From positions 124,001-188,000 of the forward strand of contig NZ_JAJHNP010000019.1 of NCBI RefSeq assembly GCF_020819595.1: DNA of 64,000 nucleotides, read 5' to 3'. The notes below the pieces were generated by a model. It saw only the letters and a list, made by a program, of their open reading frames with translations, was not told the origin of the DNA and made no database searches. The stretch comes from Streptomyces barringtoniae. GTDB lineage: Bacteria > Actinomycetota > Actinomycetes > Streptomycetales > Streptomycetaceae. The translations under genes were made by a program, and so were the position numbers. Shown here piece by piece: positions 55,833 through 64,000 of the stretch (positions within the stretch are counted from its first letter, which is position 1; each line of letters begins with the position of its first letter).

Positions 55833-58306
55833 GCCCAACCCTCCTCACCCGGCCGGCCGTACTGACCCAGCTCGCCCGACCGGGCCGCCTGGCCGGACTG
55901 CCCGGACTGGGCCGGACCCGTCCCGCCGGTCCCGCCGGCCGTGCCGGACCGCGCCTCCTGGATCGCCTGCCACACCCGGTGCGGCGAACACGGCATCCGC
56001 ACGTCCCGCACCCCGAGCGGCCTGAGCGCGTCCACGACGGCGTTGACCACGGCGGGTGTCGACGCGATCGTCCCCGCCTCGCCCACGCCCTTGACGCCGA
56101 GGGCGTTCGAGACCGCCGGTGTCTCCGTCCGGTCGGTGACGAAGTCGGGCAGATCGGCCGCCGACGGCACGAGGTAGTCGGCCAGGGTGCCGGAGAGGAG
56201 GTTGCCGTCGTCGTCGTACACGGCCTCCTCGTACAGCGCCTGCGCGATGCCCTGCGCGAGCCCGCCGTGCACCTGGCCCTCGACGATCATCGGGTTGACG
56301 ACCCGGCCGACGTCGTCGACGCAGACGTACGACCTGATGCGCGTCCGCCCGGTCTCCGTGTCCACCTCGACCGAGCACAGGTGGGTGCCGTGCGGGTAGG
56401 AGAAGTTCTCCGGGTCCACGACGTGCTCGGCGTTGATCGTGGGCTCGACGCCGTCGGGCAGGTCGTGGTTGGTGAACGTCTCGAAGGCGATCTCCTGGAT
56501 GGTCCTACGGGCTTCCGGCGAGCCCTTCACGGAGAAGGCCCCGTCGCTGAACTCCAGGTCCTGCTCGCTGGCCTCCAGCAGATGGGCGGCGATCTTCCGC
56601 GCCTTCTCGACGACCGTCTTCGCGGCCCGGTGCACGGCCTCGCCGCCGACGGCCAGCGACCGCGAGCCGTAGGTGTCCATGCCCTGCGGGGCCGCCCTGG
56701 TGTCGCCGTGCACCACCTCGACGTCCTCGAAGGGCACGCCGAGCACGTCGGCCGCGATCTGGCTCCAGCAGGTCTCGTGGCCCTGCCCGTGCGGGCTGGT
56801 GCCGGTGACGACCTCGACCTTGCCGGTGGGCAGCATGCGGATGCTCGCCGCCTCCCAGCCACCGGCACCGTACCTGAGGTCGCGCAGCACCCGGCTCGGC
56901 GCGAGCCCGCACATCTCGGTGTACGTCGACACGCCGATGCCGAGCCGTACCGGGTCGCCGCGCTCGTTGCGCCTGTGCTGTTCCGCGCGCAGGTCGTCGT
57001 AGCCGAACAGGGCGAGCGCCTTGTCGGTGGCCGCCTCGTAGTTGCCGCTGTCGTAGGTCAGTCCGGCGATCGAGGTGTACGGGAACTCCTCGTGCCGGAT
57101 CCAGTTCCGGCGCCGCAACTCCACCGGATCCAGGCCGAGTTCGGCGGCCAGCTCGTCCATGATCCGCTCGATGGCGAAGGTCGCCTCGGGGCGCCCGGCG
57201 CCGCGGTAGGCGTCGGTGGGCGTGCGGGTGGTGAACACGCCGGTGCAGGTGAACTCGTAGGCGTCCATCTTGTAGATCCCCGGGTACATGAAGGCGCCGA
57301 GGATCGGGATGCCGGGGGTGACGAGCATCAGGTAGGCGCCCATGTCGGCGAGCAGGTCGACCTTCAGGCCGAGCAGTCCGCCCTCGCGGGTGGCGGCGAT
57401 CTCGACGTCCTGGATCATGCCGCGCCCGTGGTGGGTGGCGAGCGCACCCTCGGAGCGGGACTCGGTCCACTTCACCGGCCGGCCGAGCCTGCGGGCGATC
57501 GCGAGCGCGAGGGCCTCCTCGCCGTACACCTGGAGTTTGGAGCCGAAGCCGCCGCCGACGTCCGGGGCGATCACCCGCAGCTTGTGTTCGGGGATGCCGG
57601 TGACCGTGGACAGCATGATCCGCAGGATGTGCGGGATCTGGGTCGCCGAATAGACGGTGTACTCGCCGGAGGCGGCGATCGGGGTGACGACGACCGCGCG
57701 CGGTTCCATGGCGTTGGGGATCAGCCGCTGCTGGTGGTAGCGGCGCTTGAGCGTCACCTCGGCGCGGTCCCGCACCGCCGCGAAGCTGTCGCCGGTGGCC
57801 AGCGGCCAGGTGTAGCAGCGGTTGGTGCCCTTGTCGGTGTGGACCAGCGGGGAGCCCTCCGCCAGCGCGGCCTCCAGGTCGAGGACCGGGGGCAGCGGGT
57901 CGTAGTCGACCTCGATCGCCTCCAGGGCGTCGGCGGCCGCGTACCGGTCGCGGGCCACCACGACCGCCACCGGGTCGCCCGCGTAGCGGACCTCGTCGAC
58001 GGCGACCGGCGGGTGGCCGGGCAGCACGATGTCCTCGGTCACCGGCCAGGCGCAGGGCAGCGAGCCCAGCCCCTCGGCGAGGTCGGCGCCGCTGAACGCC
58101 GCGACGACATTGGGGTAGTCGAGGGCGGGGGAGACGTCGACGCGGGTGACGCGGGCGTGGGCCATCGGGCTGCGCAGGATCGCCATGTGCAGCAGTCCGG
58201 CCACCTGGATGTTGTCGGTCCAGTTGGTCTGGCCGGTGATCAGCCGGGCGTCCTCCTTGCGCAGCCGGCGGCGCCCGACCTCGCGTTCGACGGCCTGGTC
58301 GGTCAT
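55829..58306 (-). CDS. coxL: Molybdopterin large subunit of form II CO-dehydrogenase-like hydroxylase (CoxL-like)
   Basis: The 825-residue subunit has the Mo-cofactor domains (HTDKGTNRCYTWPLATGD; APDVGGGFGSKLQVYGEEAL; VGEAGTIASTPAVVNAV with the catalytic Glu). The active-site loop reads TDAYRGAGRPEATF near residue 365. Form I CO dehydrogenases have AYRCSFR with the Cu-binding Cys; AYRGAGR marks form II, whose physiological substrate is often not CO. A Gly/Thr/Gln-rich C-terminal tail of about 40 residues is unusual. ATG 58306 overlaps the CoxS stop (ATGA). Confidence 0.94.
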   Translation of the reverse strand: MTDQAVEREVGRRRLRKEDARLITGQTNWTDNIQVAGLLHMAILRSPMAHARVTRVDVSPALDYPNVVAAFSGADLAEGLGSLPCAWPVTEDIVLPGHPPVAVDEVRYAGDPVAVVVARDRYAAADALEAIEVDYDPLPPVLDLEAALAEGSPLVHTDKGTNRCYTWPLATGDSFAAVRDRAEVTLKRRYHQQRLIPNAMEPRAVVVTPIAASGEYTVYSATQIPHILRIMLSTVTGIPEHKLRVIAPDVGGGFGSKLQVYGEEALALAIARRLGRPVKWTESRSEGALATHHGRGMIQDVEIAATREGGLLGLKVDLLADMGAYLMLVTPGIPILGAFMYPGIYKMDAYEFTCTGVFTTRTPTDAYRGAGRPEATFAIERIMDELAAELGLDPVELRRRNWIRHEEFPYTSIAGLTYDSGNYEAATDKALALFGYDDLRAEQHRRNERGDPVRLGIGVSTYTEMCGLAPSRVLRDLRYGAGGWEAASIRMLPTGKVEVVTGTSPHGQGHETCWSQIAADVLGVPFEDVEVVHGDTRAAPQGMDTYGSRSLAVGGEAVHRAAKTVVEKARKIAAHLLEASEQDLEFSDGAFSVKGSPEARRTIQEIAFETFTNHDLPDGVEPTINAEHVVDPENFSYPHGTHLCSVEVDTETGRTRIRSYVCVDDVGRVVNPMIVEGQVHGGLAQGIAQALYEEAVYDDDGNLLSGTLADYLVPSAADLPDFVTDRTETPAVSNALGVKGVGEAGTIASTPAVVNAVVDALRPLGVRDVRMPCSPHRVWQAIQEARSGTAGGTGGTGPAQSGQSGQAARSGELGQYGRPGEEGWA

Positions 58307-58794
58307 GCCGTGACCTCCTCGGCAGCCTGATGAGCCGGTGGCCCGGACGCGGCGAGCACCGCGCGGACGATGTTCTGGTAACCGGTGCAGCGGCAGAGGT
58401 TGCCCTCCAGGGCCTGCCGGACCTCGTCCGCCTCGGGGCGGGGGTTCTCGCGCAGCAGGTCGCGCGCCGCCATGATCATGCCCGGGGTGCAGTAGCCGCA
58501 CTGGAGACCGTGCTGTTCGTGGAAGGCGCGCTGCAGCGCCGTCCACTCGCCGTCCTTCGCCAGCCCCTGGACCGTCGTCACCGCGCAGCCGTCCGCCTGG
58601 ACGGCGAGCACCGAGCAGCTCTTCACGCTGGTTCCGTCCAGGTCGACCGTGCAGGCGCCGCAGTTGGAGGTGTCGCAGCCGATCGGGGTGCCGGTGAGGC
58701 CGAGACGGTCGCGCAGGTAGTGGGCCAGGAGGAGACGGGGTTCCACTTCGTCCTCGTACGTCGTGCCGTCCACGTTCACCGAGATGTGGGTCAT
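58303..58794 (-). CDS. coxS: 2Fe-2S small subunit of molybdenum hydroxylase (CoxS-like)
   Basis: The 163-residue subunit has two 2Fe-2S sites. The plant-type site is C40, C45, C48 and C60 (IGCDTSNCGACTVDL), and the second site is C99, C102, C134 and C136 (CGYCTPGM and CRCTGYQNI). It carries electrons from the Mo centre to FAD. GGAGG five bases upstream supports ATG 58794. It is the first gene of the operon; the promoter should lie in 58795-58930. Confidence 0.96.
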   Translation of the reverse strand: MTHISVNVDGTTYEDEVEPRLLLAHYLRDRLGLTGTPIGCDTSNCGACTVDLDGTSVKSCSVLAVQADGCAVTTVQGLAKDGEWTALQRAFHEQHGLQCGYCTPGMIMAARDLLRENPRPEADEVRQALEGNLCRCTGYQNIVRAVLAASGPPAHQAAEEVTA

Positions 58795-59274
58795 GGGCCC
58801 TCCAGACCGTGCGAGAGGGTTTTCAGCCAGGGATTTTCAGCCGCCGGACGTGATGTACGTCACCCTACGACCGCACCCTGGTCACGGCGAGTGCTGCGAC
58901 GGGCATTCGTTGAGCGTTAATCCATTACTGCCGGGGCGGCGGTCGGCCGCAGGGGCCGGCTGTGGACGGTCGGGGGCGCGGTCCGGCCACCGGCGGCCGG
59001 GTAAGCGGTCCGGGCGCGGGGCGGTGGCGGTGTGGGGCGGATCGTCAAGGTGTGGGGGCTCGGGGGTCCCCGGCCCCGGCGCGGACCGGTGCTCGCTGCA
59101 CCTCGCGCTCAAGCCGGACCTCGATGGAAGGAGGTGATCCAGGCGACCGGAAGGAGTACCTGCTCAACGTGACACGGCGGTTGGGGGGAGTGATCAACCG
59201 GGCTGACTGATAGTCAACTTACTGGAGAGTCAGAAGTATTGACGCCGTCCGGGCCTCACCGGACTGTGGTGGAC
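58795..59274. other. Divergent intergenic region, cox operon and GH5 gene
   Basis: This 480-bp region must hold the cox promoter and the GH5 promoter. A very strong Shine-Dalgarno-like sequence, AAGGAGGTGATCCAG at 59126-59140, complements the 16S 3' end. A 28-codon frame (ATG 59123 to 59209) overlaps it. A 22-nt inverted-repeat site lies at 59212-59233. No other gene is supported. Confidence 0.55.
59212..59233. promoter_or_regulatory. Candidate TetR operator upstream of the GH5 gene
   Basis: The site contains CTTACTGGAGAGTCAG at 59218-59233, an imperfect inverted repeat. Its 22 nt match the site at 62519-62540 at 18 positions. It ends 41 bases before the GH5 ATG, in the expected promoter region. 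Confidence 0.6.
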
Positions 59275-61143
59275 ATGCCGAATATCCGGGTGCGTCTGCT
59301 GGTTGTTCTGGTCGTCCTCTGCGGATTCCTGACGGTGGCGGGCCGCCCGCCCGCCACCGCCGCCACCCCCGCCCTCCCCGCCGACTCCCTCTGGTTCGAC
59401 GGCGCCCCGCTCACCGTGCAGGGCGGCCGCTTCACCGACGGCCAGGGGCGCGAGATCGTCCTGCGCGGCTACAACGTCTCCGGCGAGACCAAGCTGGAGG
59501 AGAACGGCGGGCTGCCCTTCGCCTCGGTGGCCGACGCCGGGAAGTCCGCGACCGCGCTGCGTGCCCTCGGCGGCGCGAACACCGTACGGTTCCTGCTCTC
59601 CTGGGCCCACGCCGAACCCGTGCGCGGGCAGGTGGACACCGGCTACCTGGCCGCGGTCACCGAGCAGATGCGTGCCTTCCTGGACGCGGGCATCCGCGTC
59701 TTCCCCGACTTCCACCAGGACCTGTACTCCCGCCACCTGTTCAACGGCGGAAGCTGGTACGCGGGCGACGGTGCACCCAAGTGGGCGGTGCAGGCCGGGA
59801 GTTACCCGGCCGAGTCCTGCGGCATCTGCCTCTTCTGGGGCCAGAACATCACCCAGAACGCCGCCGTGCAGCAGGCTCAGTACGACTTCTGGCACAACGC
59901 CTACGGCCTCCAGGACGCCTTCCTCGCCACCGGGCAGACCACCATGGCCTACCTCCGGCAGCACCTGAACGCCGCCGAGTTCGCGGGCGTCGCGGGATTC
60001 GACCCGTACAACGAGCCCTACGCGGGCCGTTACGACTCCGGGCAGACCTCCCGCACCTGGGAGAAGGGCCTGCTGTGGCCCTTCTACGAGAGGTTCCGCG
60101 CCCGCATGGACGCCGCCGGCTGGCAGGACAAGCCCGCCTTCGTGGAGCCCAACCTCTTCTGGAACGCCAACATCTCCACCCAGAAGCAAGAGGGCGGCCT
60201 GCTGGACACGGGCACACTCGGCCCGGGTTATGTCTTCAACACCCACTTCTACGATCAGAAGGCCATCTCCGGCATCCTCATGTGGGGCACGGCGGCCGAC
60301 GGCCAGTACGCCCACGACTTCGCCGCCGTCCGCGACCGCGCCGCGGCCGCCGGGACCGCGGCCGTGGTCGGCGAGTTCGGCCACCCGCTGTCCGGGACGG
60401 TCTCCGACAAGGCGCCGACCGTCCTGAAGGCCATGTACCAGGCCCTCGACTCCCGTCTCCCGGGCGCGAGTTGGTGGACGAACCCGGCCGCCTCCGGCCC
60501 GGTGCTCTCCGGCACCCAGTGGCAGTGGGACCTCTACAACGGCCGGCACCACGAGCTGATGAACGGCAACCGCGACAAGGTGCTCACCTCCGGCGACGCC
60601 TGGAACGACGAGGACCTCTCCGCCGTACGCCTGGACGACTCCGGGAACGTCGCCCTGCGCCAGGACGCCCGCCTGCTGGACCGTCTCTACCCGAGCGCCA
60701 CGGCCGGCACGGCCCTCGCGTTCACCTACGAGGACCGTTCCCGCGACGGCTCCACCACCCTCACCTGGAACCCGGTGCCGTCCGCGCTGCCCGACGTGGC
60801 GAAGCTGGTGGGCTCCGGCCAGTACGGGCTGCTGGTGTGGCGCTCCGGTGACGGCGGCGCACCCACCGAACTGCATCTGCCGACGTCCTTCCCCACCGCG
60901 TCCACCACCGTCGTCTCCGACCTGGGCACGGCGTACGCGCCGCCCGCCTACACCGGCGCCGCCACCCCGGTCGCCGTCGCCCCCGAGCCGGGCGGCACCG
61001 GCAGCCGCCGTCTGCTGCTCAGCGACACGGACTCCGGCGTCCTGCACTACGCGCTGGTGACCAACGGTGCCACGGCGCCCTCGGCGGACCTGCTGGGCGC
61101 GGCGAAGTCCGAGCTGGCGGCGTGGGCGGCGGTGCACTTCTGA
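59275..61143 (+). CDS. Secreted GH5 endoglycoceramidase-like glycosidase
   Basis: The 622-residue precursor has a signal peptide (VRLLVVLVVLCGFLTVAG, cleaved near residue 32) and a GH5 catalytic domain. The acid/base Glu is in FDPYNEPYAG near residue 245 and the nucleophile Glu in VVGEFGHPL near 365. FPDFHQDLYSRHLFNGG is typical of endoglycoceramidases, which cleave the sugar from glycosphingolipids or glycolipids. A C-terminal beta-sandwich region follows. ATG 59275 is used; GTG 59266 or TTG 59239 are possible. It converges on the beta-propeller gene and may share its regulator. Confidence 0.9.
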   Translation: MPNIRVRLLVVLVVLCGFLTVAGRPPATAATPALPADSLWFDGAPLTVQGGRFTDGQGREIVLRGYNVSGETKLEENGGLPFASVADAGKSATALRALGGANTVRFLLSWAHAEPVRGQVDTGYLAAVTEQMRAFLDAGIRVFPDFHQDLYSRHLFNGGSWYAGDGAPKWAVQAGSYPAESCGICLFWGQNITQNAAVQQAQYDFWHNAYGLQDAFLATGQTTMAYLRQHLNAAEFAGVAGFDPYNEPYAGRYDSGQTSRTWEKGLLWPFYERFRARMDAAGWQDKPAFVEPNLFWNANISTQKQEGGLLDTGTLGPGYVFNTHFYDQKAISGILMWGTAADGQYAHDFAAVRDRAAAAGTAAVVGEFGHPLSGTVSDKAPTVLKAMYQALDSRLPGASWWTNPAASGPVLSGTQWQWDLYNGRHHELMNGNRDKVLTSGDAWNDEDLSAVRLDDSGNVALRQDARLLDRLYPSATAGTALAFTYEDRSRDGSTTLTWNPVPSALPDVAKLVGSGQYGLLVWRSGDGGAPTELHLPTSFPTASTTVVSDLGTAYAPPAYTGAATPVAVAPEPGGTGSRRLLLSDTDSGVLHYALVTNGATAPSADLLGAAKSELAAWAAVHF

Positions 61144-61157
61144 GCTGCCGGGCAGGA

Positions 61158-61205
61158 GCCGTACGGCCCCCGGGAGGAGTGGGGTCACCCCGGAGGCCGT
61201 ACGGC
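61158..61205. terminator. Bidirectional terminator, 11-bp stem with nested pairing
   Basis: GCCGTACGGCC (61158-61168) pairs perfectly with GGCCGTACGGC (61195-61205), with inner CCGGG/CCCGG pairing. It lies exactly between the convergent GH5 and beta-propeller genes. Confidence 0.8.
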
Positions 61206-61207
61206 GC

Positions 61208-62461
61208 TCAACTCCCGGCCGGACCCGTCCAGTCGGCCTGGACGTGTCCCAGCCGGACGCGTTGCGGATGGTCGCCGACCGGCACGGACAGCACCTTCTG
61301 GCCGGTGGCGAAGTCGATGGCCGTGACCTGGTCGGCGCCGGCCTCGGAGATGACGCAGTCCTTGCCGTCGCCGCTCACGGTCGCCCAGTAGGGCGTGGAG
61401 GCGGTGATCAGCGGGCCGACGTCGAACGAGGCCCGGTCGACCACGGTGGCGTAGTTGTCCATCGTCCCGGCGACGCACAGCTTGGTGCCCTCGGGGTTCA
61501 TCGAGATGCCGTGGTGGCGCGAGTCCAGCAGCCAGGTGGTGCGGTCCGGGTTGGTCGCCGGGTTCTCCGGCAGCGTCTTCACCCGGGTGATCCTGTCGGC
61601 GGCGACGTCGTACTCCAGGAAGCCGTTGAAGAACGACACCTGGAAGTACAGCTTGGACCAGTCGGGGGTGAAGGCGGCGGGCCGGACGGCGTCGGAGAAG
61701 TCCTTCAGGCCGATCGCGTCCAGCCGTTGCCGCATGTCGATCGTCCTGACCTGCTTGAACGTGGTCGCGTCGACGACGGTGATGTGCCGGTCGCCCTTGG
61801 TCCAGTCCCAGCCGGGGGCGTCGAGGGAGGTGGTCACCTCGCCGATGGACATGTTCCAGATGTACTTGCCGCCGTTCGTGAAGAAGTTCTCGTGCGGCTT
61901 GTCGCCGGTGCCGAACTCGCCCAGTTCCCTGCCGGTGTCGATGTCGAGGACCTGCACCTTGTTCGCGGTGGACGCCGAGACGGCGACGCGGGTGCCGTCG
62001 GGTGAGACCGCCATGTGGTCGGCGCGGTAACCGGCCACCGGGAAGCGCCAGTTGATCCTGTCGGTGGCCAGGTCGATGGAGACGACGTCGGCGAAGCTGG
62101 GCCGGGAGACGACCACGGACCTTCCGTCGGGCGTGGAGTACATGTCGTCCGCGTACTGGTCGTGTCCCTCGCCGACCTCGTTGCGGATGGACGTGTAGTA
62201 GATCCACTTGACCGGGTCGGCGTTGATCTCGGCCAGTCGCTCCGCCTTGTCGGGGACGACGTTGATCCGGCCGATCTTCGCGAAGTCGCCGGAGGACTTG
62301 ATGACATCGGCGGTGCCGTCCCAGTTGTTGCCGACGAACAGCACCTCGCGCAGACCGTCGGGGGTGCCGCTCGCGGCGGAGGCGGCGGTCGCCGGGCCGG
62401 CGGCGGTCAGGACGAGGGCGGCGGCCACGGAGCACAGGTGCCTGGTTCTGGAGGCAGGCAT
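61208..62461 (-). CDS. Secreted YncE-like beta-propeller protein
   Basis: The 417-residue precursor has a signal peptide (LCSVAAALVLTAAGPATAASA) and about seven blade-like repeats, for example VAVSPDGTRVAVSASTANKV, DMYSTPDGRSVVVSRP and GISMNPEGTKLCVAGTMDN. Such YncE/lactonase-like propellers bind ligands or act as cytochrome-like scaffolds; no catalytic residues can be named. The ATG at 62461 is preceded by GAGGAAAGAGAG. It is divergent from the TetR gene, with a strong operator candidate between them. Confidence 0.85.
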   Translation of the reverse strand: MPASRTRHLCSVAAALVLTAAGPATAASAASGTPDGLREVLFVGNNWDGTADVIKSSGDFAKIGRINVVPDKAERLAEINADPVKWIYYTSIRNEVGEGHDQYADDMYSTPDGRSVVVSRPSFADVVSIDLATDRINWRFPVAGYRADHMAVSPDGTRVAVSASTANKVQVLDIDTGRELGEFGTGDKPHENFFTNGGKYIWNMSIGEVTTSLDAPGWDWTKGDRHITVVDATTFKQVRTIDMRQRLDAIGLKDFSDAVRPAAFTPDWSKLYFQVSFFNGFLEYDVAADRITRVKTLPENPATNPDRTTWLLDSRHHGISMNPEGTKLCVAGTMDNYATVVDRASFDVGPLITASTPYWATVSGDGKDCVISEAGADQVTAIDFATGQKVLSVPVGDHPQRVRLGHVQADWTGPAGS

Positions 62462-62513
62462 GACTGCTCTCTTTCCTCGGGGGGAGTGTGCGGGGAATCT
62501 GAACACGGACGCA

Positions 62514-62540
62514 TTCACAGTGAACTTACTGAAAAGTAAG
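62514..62540. promoter_or_regulatory. TetR operator candidate: TTCACAGTGAA plus CTTACTGAAAAGTAAG
   Basis: Two abutting palindromes are present: TTCACAGTGAA (62514-62524) and CTTACTGAAAAGTAAG (62525-62540, perfect 6-bp arms). They lie between the propeller gene start (62461) and the TetR start (62614). Bases 62519-62540 match the 59212-59233 site at 18 of 22 positions. Confidence 0.7.
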
Positions 62541-62613
62541 GAACGAACGGCCTTCGCGACAAGATGTGTGCACGACAAGATTGGATGACCGGTGGGCGGA
62601 CGGAGGGGGAAAG

Positions 62614-63276
62614 GTGACGGGCAGGCTCAGGGCGCCGACGGGCCGCTATGGCGGCAGATCCGCCGAGGAACGGCAGGCCGAGCGACGCCGGCGTTTCCTG
62701 GACGCCGCCCTGGAGCTGTTCGGCGGCGCACCCGGCTACCGGGGCGCGACGGTCGCCGCGCTGAGCCAGGCCGCCGGCCTGTCGACCCGTCAGTTCTACG
62801 AGGAGTTCCGCACCCTGGAGGACGTCCTGGCCGCGCTGCACCTCCAGGTCAACGACTGGGCCGAGCAGGCCGTGCTGGACGCCCTCGCCACGGCGGTCGG
62901 GCTGCCGCTGGCCGAGCGCGCCGGCGTGCTCTTCCGGGCCTACGCCCGCGACGTCACCTCCGACCCGCGCCGCATCCGCATCACCTTCGTGGAGATCGTC
63001 GGCGTCAGCCCCCGCCTGGAGGAGCAGCGGCTGGCCCGCCGGGCCCGCTGGATCGACCTCATCCGCGCGGAGGCGGACGCGGCCGTGGCGGGCGGGGAGG
63101 CGGCGCCCCGCGACTACCGCCTCGCCGCTACGGCCTTCGTCGGCAGCGTCAACGGCCTCCTGCACGACTGGAGCGCCGGCTGGGTGGACGCCACGCTGGA
63201 CGAGGTGGTGGACGAGCTGGTCCGGCTGCTGCTCGGCATCCTGCGCCCGGAGGGCTGGCGGCCCCGGCCCGCGTGA
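62614..63276 (+). CDS. TetR/AcrR-family transcriptional regulator
   Basis: The 220-residue regulator has the N-terminal helix-turn-helix RRRFLDAALELFGGAPGYRGATVAALSQAAGLSTRQFYEEF (given as adjoining parts), followed by an all-helical ligand-binding domain. GTG 62614 has GGAGG seven bases upstream and is preferred over GTG 62566. It is divergent from the beta-propeller gene and probably represses it, and perhaps the GH5 gene, through the shared inverted-repeat motif. The ligand is unknown. Confidence 0.93.
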   Translation: MTGRLRAPTGRYGGRSAEERQAERRRRFLDAALELFGGAPGYRGATVAALSQAAGLSTRQFYEEFRTLEDVLAALHLQVNDWAEQAVLDALATAVGLPLAERAGVLFRAYARDVTSDPRRIRITFVEIVGVSPRLEEQRLARRARWIDLIRAEADAAVAGGEAAPRDYRLAATAFVGSVNGLLHDWSAGWVDATLDEVVDELVRLLLGILRPEGWRPRPA

Positions 63277-63422
63277 CACGGGCGCTGCCCGGCCCGTCGG
63301 CCCAGGTCGGCACGGATCCGATCGGTTCGGCGCGCGCTATCGGCCGGGAACTGGTCTGCTGGTGCGGGGGGGCGAAGCCGTGCCCGGATGGCAGGACACA
63401 CCGCCGGACCCAGGAGAGTGTG

Positions 63423-64000
63423 ATGAGTACCTATCGAGTCGCGCAGGTGACGAGTGCGGGCGGCCCGTTCCAACTGGCCGAACGGGAGGTGCCCGAGCCG
63501 GGGCCCGGCCAGGTGCGGATCGCCGTCGAGGCGTGCGGCATCTGCCACAGCGACACCATGTTCGTGAACGCCGCCGTGCCGGGCCTGACGTTCCCGGTCG
63601 TCGCCGGGCACGAGATCGCCGGCCGCGTCGAGGCGCTCGGCGCGGGCACGCAGGACTGGGGCTACCAGGCCGGCGACCGGGTCGCGGTCGGCTGGTTCGG
63701 CGGCTCTTGCGGCCACTGCCCGTCCTGCCGGCGGGGCGACTTCATCGTGTGCGCCAACCTGAAGGTCCCCGGCTGGGCCTACGACGGAGGCTTCGCGGAG
63801 AAGGTGATCGCGCCCGTCGACGCCCTGGCCCGGATCCCGGAGGCGCTGGCGGCGAGCGACGCCGGGCCCATGGCCTGCGCCGGTGTGACCACGTACAACG
63901 GGCTGCGGCGCAGCTCCGCCCGGCCCGGGGACCTGGTCGCGGTGCTCGGCCTGGGCGGCCTCGGGCACCTCGGGGTGCAGTACGCGGCGGCGATGGGCTT
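63423..64000 (+). CDS. Zinc-dependent alcohol dehydrogenase (partial, 3' end cut)
   Basis: The visible 192 residues are the N-terminal part of an MDR-family alcohol dehydrogenase. The catalytic zinc ligands are in EACGICHSDTMF (Cys) and VAGHEIAGRVE (His-Glu); the structural zinc site is CGHCPSCRRGDFIVC, with four cysteines. The cofactor domain begins VAVLGLGGLGHLGVQYAAA. It oxidises primary alcohols with NAD(P). AGGAGA just upstream supports ATG 63423. The right window edge cuts the gene. Confidence 0.95.
   Translation, partial: MSTYRVAQVTSAGGPFQLAEREVPEPGPGQVRIAVEACGICHSDTMFVNAAVPGLTFPVVAGHEIAGRVEALGAGTQDWGYQAGDRVAVGWFGGSCGHCPSCRRGDFIVCANLKVPGWAYDGGFAEKVIAPVDALARIPEALAASDAGPMACAGVTTYNGLRRSSARPGDLVAVLGLGGLGHLGVQYAAAMG

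Noticed and set aside
55829..58306. Annotation as true (form I) carbon monoxide dehydrogenase
   Set aside because: The active-site loop is AYRGAGR instead of AYRCSFR, so the copper-binding Cys is missing and CO oxidation cannot be claimed.
59126..59140. Fragment of a 16S rRNA gene
   Set aside because: The match covers only about 15 bases complementary to the 16S 3' end and lacks any flanking rRNA sequence.

Overview
The window is high-GC actinobacterial DNA and almost certainly comes from a Streptomyces. The evidence is strong third-position G/C bias, frequent GTG starts, GTGA/ATGA start-stop overlaps, a subtilisin-inhibitor (Sti/SSI) gene, a SapB-type ram cluster, streptogrisin-like and SpoIIE-type genes, and near-absence of the leucine codon TTA (the only in-frame one I noticed is in ramR). 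No rRNA, tRNA, CRISPR, prophage or intact insertion sequence was seen.

Layout. 1-5.3 kb: a cut NCS1 nucleobase permease with a coupled small gene, the secreted inhibitor Sti, and a minus-strand trio (iron-dependent redox enzyme, NPPY methyltransferase, CDGSH protein). 5.3-14.4 kb: an isoprenylcysteine-methyltransferase-like protein, a 14-TM drug exporter divergent from an ArsR/SRPBCC pair, an SDR, a DMT permease, a polysaccharide deacetylase, a near-perfect 246-bp tandem duplication, a glycolipid-type glycosyltransferase and a YihY membrane protein.

14.4-20.6 kb: a complete NHLP-type peptide export operon. It has a double-glycine precursor, an HlyD-like adaptor, a C39 peptidase-ABC transporter and a second NHLP ABC protein, but no modification enzyme. 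A thioesterase and a divergent secreted S1 protease follow.

23-36 kb: a SapB-like morphogen locus, ramC-ramS-ramA-ramB with convergent ramR carrying a TTA codon. It is flanked on both sides by large SpoIIE/PP2C phosphatases with PAS/GAF sensors. The RamS core has two SxxSxxxC motifs separated by one residue.

36-41 kb: orphan respiratory genes (qcrB; ctaD-ctaF) without partner subunits, two small genes and an isolated RfbC-type epimerase. 41.8-50.7 kb: a marR-MFS-isochorismatase operon, then a divergent run of FAD/Fe-S dehydrogenase, enolase-superfamily enzyme, SDR, metallophosphoesterase and acetyltransferase.

50.8-58.8 kb: a tightly coupled seven-gene molybdenum hydroxylase operon (CoxS, CoxL, CoxM, MoxR, VWA, XdhC, CoxG) with the form II active-site loop AYRGAGR. 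59-64 kb: a secreted GH5 endoglycoceramidase-like enzyme convergent with a secreted beta-propeller protein. Both have the same 22-nt inverted-repeat site upstream, one of them next to a divergent TetR gene. A zinc alcohol dehydrogenase runs off the right edge.

The least explained items are the NHLP operon with its Cys-free, Lys/Arg-free peptide, the compact RamS variant, the shared TetR-type operators and the three intergenic tandem-repeat arrays.
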